64,000 nt of DNA from Taenia hydatigena. Its lineage: Eukaryota; Platyhelminthes; Cestoda; Cyclophyllidea; Taeniidae. Location of the stretch: NCBI GenBank assembly GCA_036345935.2, contig JADWOT020001834.1, forward strand, positions 1 to 64,000. The letters are read 5' to 3'. Positions within the stretch are counted from its first letter, which is position 1. Each line of letters starts with the position of its first letter. Both the position numbers and the translations under genes were made by a program. A model generated the notes under the pieces. That model saw only the letters and a program-made list of their open reading frames with translations. It was not told where the DNA came from and did no database searches. Of the stretch, positions 10,721 to 21,600 are shown in pieces.

Positions 10721-12317
10721 GTCGAATGCATTTACAGAATAAAATGGGCATATGACTTTCAATTTGGTACCCGATTGTTTGAGTGTACATTATCAATTAT
10801 CTGCGTCAAGCTGGGCGCTCAATCATCGACCAAACCTTACTTTTTACAATTTGATAGGAGAACTGCCGCAAGTAACTATTAAATTGTTTAAGCTACTAGA
10901 TTATAATTCTGGTCGATTCTGGATCTAAATAAGCAGAATATATCGCGGCTCTATATGCTTGCGTTATTTTGGCTTTTTTTGCCAAAATAGTCCATTTAAC
11001 TGTCGGCCGGGTCTAAATTTTTACTACACAAATCGAGTAACATTGCAGCTACCAGAGATGAAAGAAATCGCTGAGCAAATGAATCTCAGCTATGTACTCA
11101 AGCTATTCTGGTTTTCGTAGTGAAATCATTCGCATTACGTTGTGGTCATCCCTAAGCATCAAATGTCTTCGAATTGATCTGCACTTCAAGGAACCCTAAA
11201 TAATCTAACATTTGGAACCTAGTCCTAATTAATTACAGATTAGAATGAGCAACAAATGACGCAGCGTAATGTCCGTTCACCCTGACTGTTTGTTAATTCG
11301 CACTCTTAGCACAGCTGCATGGCATAAAATGTTACGGTTTCAGAGGAGACCTACTTTTTTTGGCATTGTAGCAAGTTAACACTTTTAGACCAAAGTGATA
11401 AATATCTAGAAGGCAGAGCACTTGGACTAATTTGCTACTGTGTGACTTGTGTAACCTAACTGCGGTCTAAGCCACCTCACAAAACCTACTGCCATTCTGA
11501 CCTCCTCTATGGCAGTGGAACGCGATGAGCAGCTCTTTCGCAAATAAATCTTTTTCTCGCCTTGCGTTAAAGGCTTCTAACCATAAATACGTATCTATTA
11601 AATAAATTAAATTGACAAAAAGTTATACGTAGTTTACAGATGCAAGTGTGATGACTAATCGTACTAAGCAATTTTAGAGCGCATTAATGACTAAAATTTT
11701 GGAAACGAACAGTAAATTTTAATTGTCCAGTAAATGGATATTGCTAGTTTATGCAAGGGTGGGGTGGTAGGGAACCATAAAATGCAATTAATTCTTACCT
11801 AAGTTATGTGCAAAGTAGTGCCAAAGGCAGAATTCCAGCCTTGAATTGCTCAGTAAGGGCCTTATGATTAGCAAATCATGCTCCAGTCAGACGCGACATG
11901 TTCCAGTGAAATTCATGACCCGCAAGCGAATTTCTACAAACGATTCCCAGTAAGTAGAACAAGTGTCTGAAAAAAAATACGGCCCTCTTCTGCCAAAATT
12001 GTGGCATTCTAGTGTTGCATAGGACTCAATTTACCAACGAGACGGAAAGCAGTTACCGCTGATGACCTCCAAAACGATGAGCGACTTAATTAACTTAAAT
12101 ACTTGTCTTACTTAACTGAATATGCAATCTGCAATTGATGTATGTCTTAAAAAGTTAAAAACCTCAAGCGCATTTATTTTTGGTCCTAAACGAGACGTGA
12201 TATATTGCATTTGGTATGCAGGACCAAATGATTAAGTTTCATAGGCACTGCTAGAGTGAAATCTATCACTACTCATAGGCGTGTGTCTATATCCGGTAAA
12301 ATTTACTCATCGAACTT
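10721..12317 (+). repeat. Tandem duplication unit 2 (~1.6 kb)
   Basis: Direct tandem partner of 9160-10717. From about 11690 onward this unit is also the outer end of the left arm of the large inverted repeat, so the last ~630 bases exist in three copies in the window (about 10150-10717, 11690-12317 and, inverted, 59287-59922). Confidence 0.8.
10965..10989. other. Conserved 9-bp hairpin in unit 2
   Basis: Same TATTTTGGC / GCCAAAATA stem as in unit 1. The 7-base loop is all T here instead of the TTTCTTT-type loop at 9420-9426. Confidence 0.5.
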
Positions 12318-12699
12318 GCAGCATCAACAAAAATGTGGCAATCTCTTACGTTTAATTGCTCTGGCATACGGGAGTTGGTACATGTAAAGTCTTGGGCAGC
12401 CCATTGGCTCAAAATACCTGTGATTATGCAAAAAAAACATTTACAATTGACGTCATCACGTTTACCCTTAGATAACATGCCATCTCAGCCAGTCCTAGTA
12501 ATTACAATTTATTATTCAAATCAACCTAGACTTATCACAACCTAGCTTGAGCCACCCGCCCCTCAACACAAATGGTGCGCTAAACAATCACTTTTATTTA
12601 ATAATTCAGTCGCAGCGAAATGCAGCTGCTGCACTCCCATCACAATCTGGAGACTCTTGTGGCATACCACAGAGGACCACCTCACCTCACACGTCGATC

Positions 12700-14044
12700 A
12701 AAAAGCAAATTTATCACCATCTGCGCAAACTCACTCAACACCCATGTTCCTTTCTTCGCGAAGAAACACATGCAAATGAGTAACATTTTTAAATTTGCTA
12801 ACGATGGAAAATGAACAGGAATACACAACCCTGTAGAGACATCATCACAACTTGGGGAGGAGGATGTAGGCGTCAGGAACAATGAGGACTCAGGATCTAC
12901 GGGGATTTGTGCCGTTCCATATTAAAGTGCTGCCAGAAGACAAATCAAATCATTCCAGTGGCTCCTTTACCTCTTGATGCGCGGTCTCCATGGTCTTCAC
13001 GATGATAGCGATGTTTCCACACCGACAAATTACACTCATAATCCGCTTTAGACAGCGGACCTCCCATCTGCATTTGGTTCACACCTAACCGACATTTAAA
13101 CCTGCGAAACGAAAACAGCAAGCACGGAATGGGGAAAGTCTCGATAAATAAGAAGGAAATAATGCCTAAACAGAGGTGCTGGCTTTATGCCCCATGAGCA
13201 TTCATACTGCAGCGGTATCACGCGAAGTAGTAAGAAATGGGTCACGTCGCGCAATAAATAGACATCACTTATTAAGAATGACACAGGCCAGCGTCCGTGC
13301 CTGTGAATATTAAGGTGCGGTGATAAAGTTTCTTGTGAAAGGAGGCGTCTACAATCTTAGTTACCCGCACCAGCAGGAGGCGTCAACCTAGTCAGCGATT
13401 AGACACTTTAAAGGTGTAGACGTCTATCGGTCAGTGGCTATCCCGAAATGTTCGTTTTTAGCTCACCCGCACAGTGGTAATTCCTGAGACCCTTTATTTG
13501 TTAATCAAACTTCACAATTTCCAGTGCATGCTTGACACAACTACTCAATGCCTTCAGGTGCACTCGTCTTACTTCATGAAGACAAGCGCTGGATTCGTAG
13601 GTTGTGAAAAATACTACACATCCTAAATCTGTCTATGACCTAAGACGAAGTTGTAAGTGGGAGTGAAAATCGTAGGAGTTATTATGAGGAAAGTTGGTAC
13701 ACATCGAAGGCTCACATAAGGAATATGACAAGGAACAACCATTACAAACAAAGCGTGCATTATCTGCTTATCAATTTCTCCAAGGCAGAGGTAGCACGGA
13801 AATAAGGGATGCACAGCAGAACGTCGGTCTAGATTGACAAAAAACGCCCAATTTCGGCTACTAAAGCTAAAGAGCGATCAGATCTTGAACCTACGGATAA
13901 ATCAATGGCGCGCTTGGGAGTAAGGAAAACAAACTGTGCTAAAATTTCTTGCCTAACGAAATAACTAAAACAAATTGCTACTTTTCCTTTCATACCTTCG
14001 GAAAGGTAGAATTTTGCACGAACGAAGTGAAACTTTTAGGGATC
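12700..14044 (+). repeat. Internal tandem unit a of the left arm
   Basis: Begins with AAATTTATCACCATCTGCG and ends before a related start at 14045. Unit b (14045-15728) repeats it with an extra ~300 bases around 14760-15130. Shared landmarks: GTTCCTTTCTTCGCGAAG versus GTTCCTCTGTTTGCAAAA, the segment AACAGCAAGCA(C/T)GGA, and a common 3' end ending in GGTAGAATTTTGC-like text. Open frames at 13096-13284 and 14264-14482 (minus) are the same piece in the two units, but each is short and they diverge. Confidence 0.7.
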
Positions 14045-15728
14045 AACGAGCAAATTTACCATCACCTGCGTAACCCCGTTCAATTCTCACGTTCCTCTGT
14101 TTGCAAAAAAAGCACGTACAAATGAGTAACATTGCAAAATTTACTAATGGTGGAGAATTTACAGGAACGTACAACACTGTGGAGACATCATAGCCTCAGG
14201 GGGAGACGCAGGCATCAGGAAGGGTAAGGAATCAGAATTTACAGAGTTTTGTGCTGTTCCACACTAAAGTGCTGCCAGGAGACGCGGACTTCTCGTCCGC
14301 GGAACGGAAACAGCAAGCATGGATTGGGGAAAGCCTCCATCCATACGAAGGAAATAAGGTCTAAACAGAGGCGCCGGTTTTGTACAATTGCATGAACAAC
14401 TATGATACAACGGTATCACGTGAAGTAGTAAGATCTGGCTCACGTTACACACGAAAAAGACATCATTTATCAAGAATGACACAGACCAGCGTCAGCGCCT
14501 ATGCATAACAAAGTGCGGTGATGAACCAAGTTTCTTGTGAAAGGAGACGTCTACAATCGAGACATCACATAGTCAGCAATTAGAAACTCGAGCGGTGCAG
14601 ACGTCGATTGGCCAGTAGCGATGACGCCAATGTTGGTTTCCAGCCCACCACACAGCGGTGATTACCAAGACCCTTCATTTTTTTATTTGAACTTGCTAAT
14701 TTCATGTGTCGGCTTGACACTTAGTGCAGTTTGATGTAAGATTGTGCAGGAGACGAATGCATTCAGATTAGTGGTTCAGGCAAACTAAGCCCAAAATTGT
14801 CCTCTAATTTCGAGGGTAATGTAGGGTGGGGATGGAGGGAAAGAGGAATTACCTTTATGACTAACCTGGCATGCATGCCAGGATCAGCCACTGAGTAGCA
14901 CACACAAAGCTCAACCCCAACAAAACGTCCCTCTAACTCCACGCAACCACTAAATCCACCTAACAACTACTCAGTGCCTACTGTTAAAGCAATCCCTCTT
15001 CCACTGTGCTCGACTAGAGGCACATCAAAGGCTGGTTGTTTAAAAAACCGGATTTGATGCCATAGGCATGGAGCTGTCTCTTGTATATGTCGCACTACAA
15101 TTGTGCTGCGGCCTGGTCGTCGTCGGCTTGAGTTTAGCCAAGATCAAGTGTCGACCACAAACACTCGTCTTTCTGCTCTATATGAGGACAAACGCTGGCG
15201 TCCGTGGGACGGATTCATAGGTCGCGAAAAAGACTACACATGCTAAACCTGTATACGACCTAGGAGGCCATTCTCTAGTAAAAAGAACTTGCAAGTGGGA
15301 GTGAAAATCGCAGGGATCACTATGTGAAAAAAACCTGTACACATCGGAGAGTCGCCCGGGGAATGGGACAAGGAACAACTGTTACAAATAAAGCATATAA
15401 AATCTACTCAAAAGTATGCCCCCTTTAAGAATGGCTAGCAATTAGAAGCACAAGGCAAAGGCAGCCCAGCAAAAAAGAATTCACAACAGAACATAAAGCT
15501 GGATTGACAAAAACTGCTCAATTTCGGAGGTTAAAAGCTAAAAAGAGATGAAGAAGAAAATTTGAACCTGCTAATGAGTTAATTACAAGTTTGAAGACGG
15601 GAAAAAGAGAGCTACGTTAAAAGTGCTTGCCGAACCAAATGACAGAAATAAAATGCCTGGTTGTTCCTTTCATATCGTCAGAAAGGTAAAATTTCGCGCA
15701 AATGAAAAAAAGTCCGTAGCGATCAAAT
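14045..15728 (+). repeat. Internal tandem unit b of the left arm
   Basis: Diverged direct repeat of 12700-14044. It also has an insertion-like segment (about 14760-15130) that is present at the matching place in the right arm (about 56410-56770). The insertion therefore predates the arm duplication. Confidence 0.7.
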
Positions 15729-17220
15729 GAAACAACGCAAAAATTTGTCCAGCATAACCATTGTAGAACTTACAATTTCATAGATGAAGTCAACTTACTT
15801 AACTTTACACACAATAGTTGAATCTGAGACACGAAAACCCTTGTGTTCTACCATGAGTCTGTAGATGGATTGATGCCTACTCTTCGCAAGCTAACAAGAG
15901 GCAAAAGACACTCCACCTCGCCATTCAATCGCCTTTTACTACTTTTCAAAAGCATTGGGTTTTACGAGGAAATTACAAAATGGAGAGAATTAGCAAAAAG
16001 ATAGTGCCAACCGAATAACGAGAATAACGAATTGTTGGCTTTCAATCGACAACCTCAAAATTACCTAAAAAAGACACTGCTTAACCAAAATCTCGCAAAG
16101 CGCTAACATGGGCACATGAAAAATGTATGAAAAATGCAGAAAACGGCACAATTGAGTTGTTAATCATTCTGACGATAATAAGAGAGCTTCCCATGCTAAA
16201 AGAAAGGAGTGACATCGTGTCTATTATCAAAAAACAAGAACGATGGCACAGTGAGAAGCAATAAGGCAGAGGTCAATTGTAAAAGCACTACGCGTCAAGC
16301 ATTCGATGATATGTCTCATGTCTATTGTGATGGACACAGTTCGACGCAATGATCCCTAAATGAGTCCTGCAACCCTGTGAATAGACACTGACTGGCTAAT
16401 AATGCGATTCCTAAGAGAGATGCAGATTGACAATACTGATACCCGGTTATGGATTCAGTGTCCATGTGGACGAGCCTAAATCGGTAAATGCAACCATGAC
16501 GTTAAGGCACACAACTTTTTCGCATGCGTTTGATGATTTTGAACACCCAACCAGCTAATACCATATTGCGCGGCCCCCTACTTGAAGACCAAGTCTTGTG
16601 TAGCAGATACCACACTTACTCGCTGGAATAGTTATTCTCTGCGCCTTGTAGGAAAACGGATTCAGGAGCACACGAAAGGCCATCGGCACAGTTCTGCACT
16701 GACGTGACCCACTTCAATTCGATGTCCCTCGGTGCCTAGTGTGGCCTAGGCTGGCCTTTCGGCATTGCTGCATCTCATCTTCGGCAGCACCTGCATTCTT
16801 GCAGCCACGATACTTGACACCTGCCCACCTCCCTTTCACCTTCAATCGGCAAATTGAGTGATCTGTCAACGTAAAATTAGTGTTTTCAGCTTCCCCCAGT
16901 AGCTTTGCATTCGTCTGACCAAAGTGCGTTCCAAAATCTTGGCCATTCAAGGTTACCCATTGTCCACTGTTTGAATCCTTTCTGTGAACACTGTAGACAG
17001 GTCCGTCTCGGTCAGTCTCATATGCCTACCGCATGCTGCCCAAATTGACCCCCACACGTTCTGCAGGTCGAGAAAGAGACAGGTGAACAGATCGGTAGTC
17101 GAGAAAATCGACAGATAGGCAGGTATGTAGGTGGGTCGGAGGATGAAGGGATTGAGGTATACGGAATGACGCAAAAGGTCATTAGACAGCCAATACTAGC
17201 TTTACCGCCTCACCTGCCCT
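15729..17220. other. Left-arm sequence without a gene
   Basis: Matches 54375-55775 in reverse complement. The open frame at 16953-17174 (minus) and the right-arm frame at 54332-54559 (minus) lie on opposite strands of the homologous sequence, so they do not support one another. Confidence 0.5.
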
Positions 17221-17502
17221 CTACCTCTGCATCTCTAACGATTGACCAAGCAGCTGAATAAAAAGGAACAGGGGCGCAAATAAATAATAAAATAATTCCA
17301 GCAATTCGCAAAGTAATCGTCTCAAAACAACACCCACAATAGGCATGATGGCGGAAAGGGATATCCTGAGTACGGGCAAAGGCGGGGACAAGACGCTACT
17401 TGCGACAACTGCCGTATCCAGGTTTCCAAAACTGCCATACACATACCACGGAAAAGGCGGCGCACCACAACAAAAGCACTCATGAGACAGACGCAAAGCC
17501 AA
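17221..17502 (-). CDS. Candidate hydrophobic ORF of the repeat (left arm)
   Basis: 93 codons from an alternative start. The C-terminal half is strongly hydrophobic (IVGVVLRRLLCELLELF, then a YLFAPLFLF stretch), suggesting one or two membrane segments. The right arm carries the homologous frame at 54100-54372, ending at the same LEMQR-stop. By eye slightly more than half of the differences between the two fall at third codon positions, a weak hint of past constraint. A third copy at 29150-29340 is broken upstream, and its hydrophobic part is fused to a homeobox. No family was recognised. It may be a terminal exon of a repeat-borne gene or chance. Confidence 0.3.
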   Translation of the reverse strand: MALRLSHECFCCGAPPFPWYVYGSFGNLDTAVVASSVLSPPLPVLRISLSAIMPIVGVVLRRLLCELLELFYYLFAPLFLFIQLLGQSLEMQR

Positions 17503-18640
17503 CTAATGTCGCAGGGCTAGGGTGCAAATTTGACCACACCCGGCCTTTGTCCATGTCTGCGCAGGATTTGTCAGCTTAATATCAGACGTCGCATTAAAAA
17601 AGGAACGAGACAGACGCCCCACATCGTCAAGCTCTTGAGTACAGGGTTGGAAGCCCGTGTGCACCAAACACTTGCTCCCACACCTTGGACATGCCAATGC
17701 CGATGACACTCACTCTCCTCCTCGCATTACCTAGTGCACTTATAGCTCCACTGCATCAAACACATGCATGACAGCACCCAAAGACAATCGATACCATTGG
17801 CAATAGACCAGCCAATGTGTGCGTGCGTGCTTAAAACGGTAGAACAAGTACCGCGTGTAAATAAGGCAGCTTGACATAACGAGGCATTCCATTTCTTTCC
17901 ACTATGCGCCAATTCCACCTTAGTCGTTGATAGCAGCAACAACGCGATCATAAAAAAAAGGAATGTTTCTCAAACACTCGGAGCGAGGGCATCACGAAGG
18001 TGTTAATTTTAGCATCTCCAACAGTCAAATTTTCTGACGCAGACGAGGCGATTTCAGCACGATTAATCACATCAAGCAGGAATGTGCAAGCATTCCAACG
18101 CCACATCTCATGCCACTAGAGTAAAGCTGATCAAGAAAACCAGGCAGGTGGGTCGTCCATAGACAGCGAAATGAACAGATCACCTCACCGTCGCCTCTCT
18201 ATCCACCCACACATCCACCAGCCAATTAACACAATCTACAGATAAGTGAAATGCGCGTAAGTAAAGAAACAGATGAAGTTAAACGTTTGTCAGTGCACAT
18301 TTGCCTGTGTCTTGGAGGACGCCCACCGACTATTAGCCGTCAAGAATATTAACCTAGCCAACCTAAGGCAGACGCCAAACCTCCGCGTTCGCCTGTCTCC
18401 GCGGCCCTTCAGCCAACTCTTAGCCCCAAATAAAAACAGCTAAAGCCAAGGCCAATTCCTACTATGACTAGGGGGAGGGCGAAAGTTACACTAAAACTAC
18501 CACATTGTTACAGGAGGAGGAGTGGACGAACCAAGACAATCAGTGTATTGCCTTCCAGGTCATCTCCGTGACGTTTCCAATACACACTTAATTCATAAGC
18601 ATTTCGGGGCAGGCATCCCGGGATACACGTTGGAGTAAGT
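17240..18640 (+). repeat. Segment shared with 29150-30345, extending beyond the left arm
   Basis: Direct-orientation match to 29150-30345. Landmarks: CAACAGTCAAAT, ATAAAAACAGC(T/C)AAAGCCAAG and GAGGCAATCAGTG-like text near the end. It includes the inner end of the left arm but continues about 760 bases past the point where the right arm stops matching. Confidence 0.7.
17503..17709 (-). CDS. Candidate small ORF upstream of the hydrophobic ORF (left arm)
   Basis: 68 codons beginning MSSALACPRCGSKCL, with a CxxC followed by another Cys five residues later. It ends in LALRH and the stop directly before the hydrophobic frame. The right-arm equivalent (53863-54093) has a Tyr in place of the second CxxC Cys but keeps QPCTQELDD and NATSD. 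The N-linked-type NAT and the Cys spacing are suggestive only. Not recognised as any family. Confidence 0.25.
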   Translation of the reverse strand: MSSALACPRCGSKCLVHTGFQPCTQELDDVGRLSRSFFNATSDIKLTNPAQTWTKAGCGQICTLALRH

Positions 18641-21600
18641 CATGAGAAAAAAGGGGTACACAGGAGAGTCTTTGCCTTTCCATGTGCACTCTGATCCCCA
18701 ATGTCTGCGAGAAAGAAAGAGCAGACCTCAACTTACGTGGAATGCAGTTGTATCGAGTTGATTGGGCAGGCCAAATTAAAGTGATGGGGCGGACTTAACT
18801 TTTAACACATAAGACGCCTGAAGGGATGAGGCATGCTAGATAGATGAGAAGTTGGCGACCCGCTCATAAATATTGCCACTAAGCTAACGGAGGGACATTT
18901 CTGATGCGTGCTCCTACTTCTGTGCTTAAAATAATTGTTGTTTTGCATTACGAAAGGAAATGGTGTTCTATGCGTTTTTTTCGGCAGGGGTTGGGTAACA
19001 TGAATTTTTAGCTAGAGGTAGGGAATGATTAGGATAGAGGTAAAGGGACGAGAAGTCGCTGATTTGGAAGGAATAAGGGTGGACATGGACAGAAGAGGAT
19101 TGTGAATGGACGCTGTAGGATGACTCCCCACATTGCTCTGGTGTAGCCTTCTTTACTGCTTTCGATATTTCTACCATCTACTCCTGAACTGATTCAAACG
19201 CTTACCCATCTATACGCGTGTCTAGGTAAAATTTGAAGAATTCATTTCAACGACACGTGAACTGCCTAGTCATAGCTCCCTTTCTGTGTGATTATGCTGG
19301 ATATCGAATGTGAAAATATTGAAATGACGCATGCAAGTGAATCCCAGAACAGAAGAGAGTAGCACAGTCGGTGGAAGGGGCGATGGCACCAAAATTCACC
19401 CCTAATTTACATGACATCTCTCCGTGTGTGCCCCTTCGACGTCCCTAGAATGAAGGATTGAAAGGCTTGGAGTGATGAGGAGATGGAGAGGGCTGCGACG
19501 GAAGTAAGGGATACAAATAAGGCTGGGGCCAAGAATGAAACGAGGCAGGCGAGAGGCACCGATGAATAACTGAATGGCCAGAATGGCAGAGAGGCAAAGC
19601 AAGATGAATAAATGCAGGCGTGCAACACGTAGAACAGCATGTCTGGCAGTTTGTCGTGTGGTAGACCAAGTTGAGCATGACACGTGCGAATCGATTGCAA
19701 CACGTGTCGTGTGGTGTCGCCCAGTGCCATCTGGCGTGAACTTTAGATAGTACCGTTTGTAGGTGGTTTTGAAGAAACAGACGTTACTCACTTTTGGGCT
19801 TTCGTAACTTGATTAAGTTATGTGCATCGTATTGCATGCAAAGGAGGAGGAAAAGAATGAGAAAAACCACCGATACTAATGTGCCTCGACTTAAATGCGC
19901 TGCATCGTTGTGACTGCTTGTCCTCAGTTCTTTTCTGAAAACGCTTATTGTGCATTGACAATTCACCCCTTGCAATTACTATGCCGTGAGCGATAGCGCG
20001 TTTCTGCAGATTACCTCAAATTCATGCAAAGACCAGAGAGTGCAATGGCGGTGAGCAAACCTCACCAACCTAAGCAGAGCAACATGAATTTTTCTGCCGA
20101 AAGCGACTTACGGAGCGTAAGTAGAGGAAAGGATGGGAAAGGCCAACATGGGGATGTCTCTGCACGGTGCTGGGGCACTGAATTTCTCATTTCCTTTCTT
20201 CTTTCTTATGCACGTTTGTAAATTTCTCCATTGACCAACTTTCCCAGCCATGTATTCGAGTGGAGTATGCAGTAAAACAATTTTGTGAATGGAATATGAG
20301 TTTCCATTGAACGCCACACTCGAAGACGCTACTCATAGTTCTATCTTGACGAGTGAAACACACTAGGATACTAGTTGTGACAAAAATAAGGACAGGGAGA
20401 AGGGAGAGAAGATAAAGCAGGGGAGGAGGAGAAGATGGTGGCATAACTTATCCATAATTTTATGCTTTTAATCTCTTCCAGCCTTTTGACGTTAAAGCGG
20501 TGAAGTGTGTGGTTGAGGATATCAGAGAGATTGAAAGGGAAGCAGTTGCGATGGAGACTGAGAAGCAGACCAAAAGTGAGTAGCTAACAAAGGGGTACTG
20601 AGGCACTGACGAAGAATTGGGTGGTGGAAACGATGATAACTTAGGAAGCAAGATGAAGAATAGAAGGCGAGAGAATGCCGTATGATTTATGGTATTTTTC
20701 ACTCGATCAGTGGTTCGTAGTGTCTGGTGGTTTCTTGGAAGCAAATTTCATTTGCCTTTGTGCTTCTTCACTTCAGCTGACACTCCTGCATCATTGCGCG
20801 TGTAAAGGAGGCGGAAGAAAATGTAAAGGACTATTGATACTTATGTGCTTTGAAATGCTCCGCGTTATCTAGATTGCCAAACCTTGATTTCTTTTCCACC
20901 GTAGCGAGCAGATAAGAGTGCAATGGAGAATCAACTTGAAAAGTTGTATTTCCCTATTTTTGGCAGCACATCAATAAGGAGGGTTGCAAAGGCTCGCCAA
21001 ATAAGTGTCCCCCATGTGGGATAGCTAAAAAATATGCTTTTAAATCTGTCAGAATTACCTTTTCTTTTATTGCATGGACCATAAAGTTGCGAGATGCATT
21101 TCCGATTGCTTGCTAACTGAGTGGCTGACTCGTGATGAGAAGTAGTTTTGCATTGCATTGTTTGATGGTCAGACTAAAAATCATTCAGCCACTGCCTCGG
21201 TAGTCTACACTCTCTTTTTTCCAATCGCGGGCGAAGATGTTCCCTACAAGCCTTTTCAGAAGACCAAGCATTTGCTGCTGCAGTACATCTAGTCGGTAAT
21301 ATTTGAAGAAATTATGAAAACCTGATGCATGGCAGCGCAAACCTTCTCCTGCAAAATAACCCTCTTTCAGCCTTTGCGCTTGAATGAGATCGAGACACTG
21401 CATTAATTTTTTCATCCTTAATTCTTCATGTCCTTTTAAGCGATGTTCCTCATCACCTCATGTCGTGTGATGATAGCTTGGGTTGAAGCGATATAGAGAT
21501 CTGAGAACTCGAAGTTTGATGGAAATGATGGTAATGGGCTTCGAGTTGCTTGCTTCAAGAGCACAAGCAATTTAGCAATAGTATGTCTCCTTCAAGTGTA

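Larger units (their letters stand above)
11690..17875 (+). repeat. Left arm of a ~6.2 kb inverted repeat
   Basis: The reverse complement matches 53738-59922 essentially from end to end by eye. Landmarks: 12305-12480 with 59210-59330, the tandem units at 12700-15728 with 55780-58935, and 17221-17709 with 53863-54372. Identity looks about 85-90 percent in the better-conserved parts. The outer boundary lies inside tandem unit 2. The inner boundary is near 17875, where the right arm switches to unrelated sequence. The only open frames shared by the arms are the two pairs listed separately. Confidence 0.85.

Noticed and set aside
19402..19791. 129-codon minus frame plus two overlapping alternatives
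   Set aside because: Pyrimidine-rich strand gives several open frames at once. Ser/Leu/Pro-rich low complexity, not conserved in the related unit at 20370-20960.
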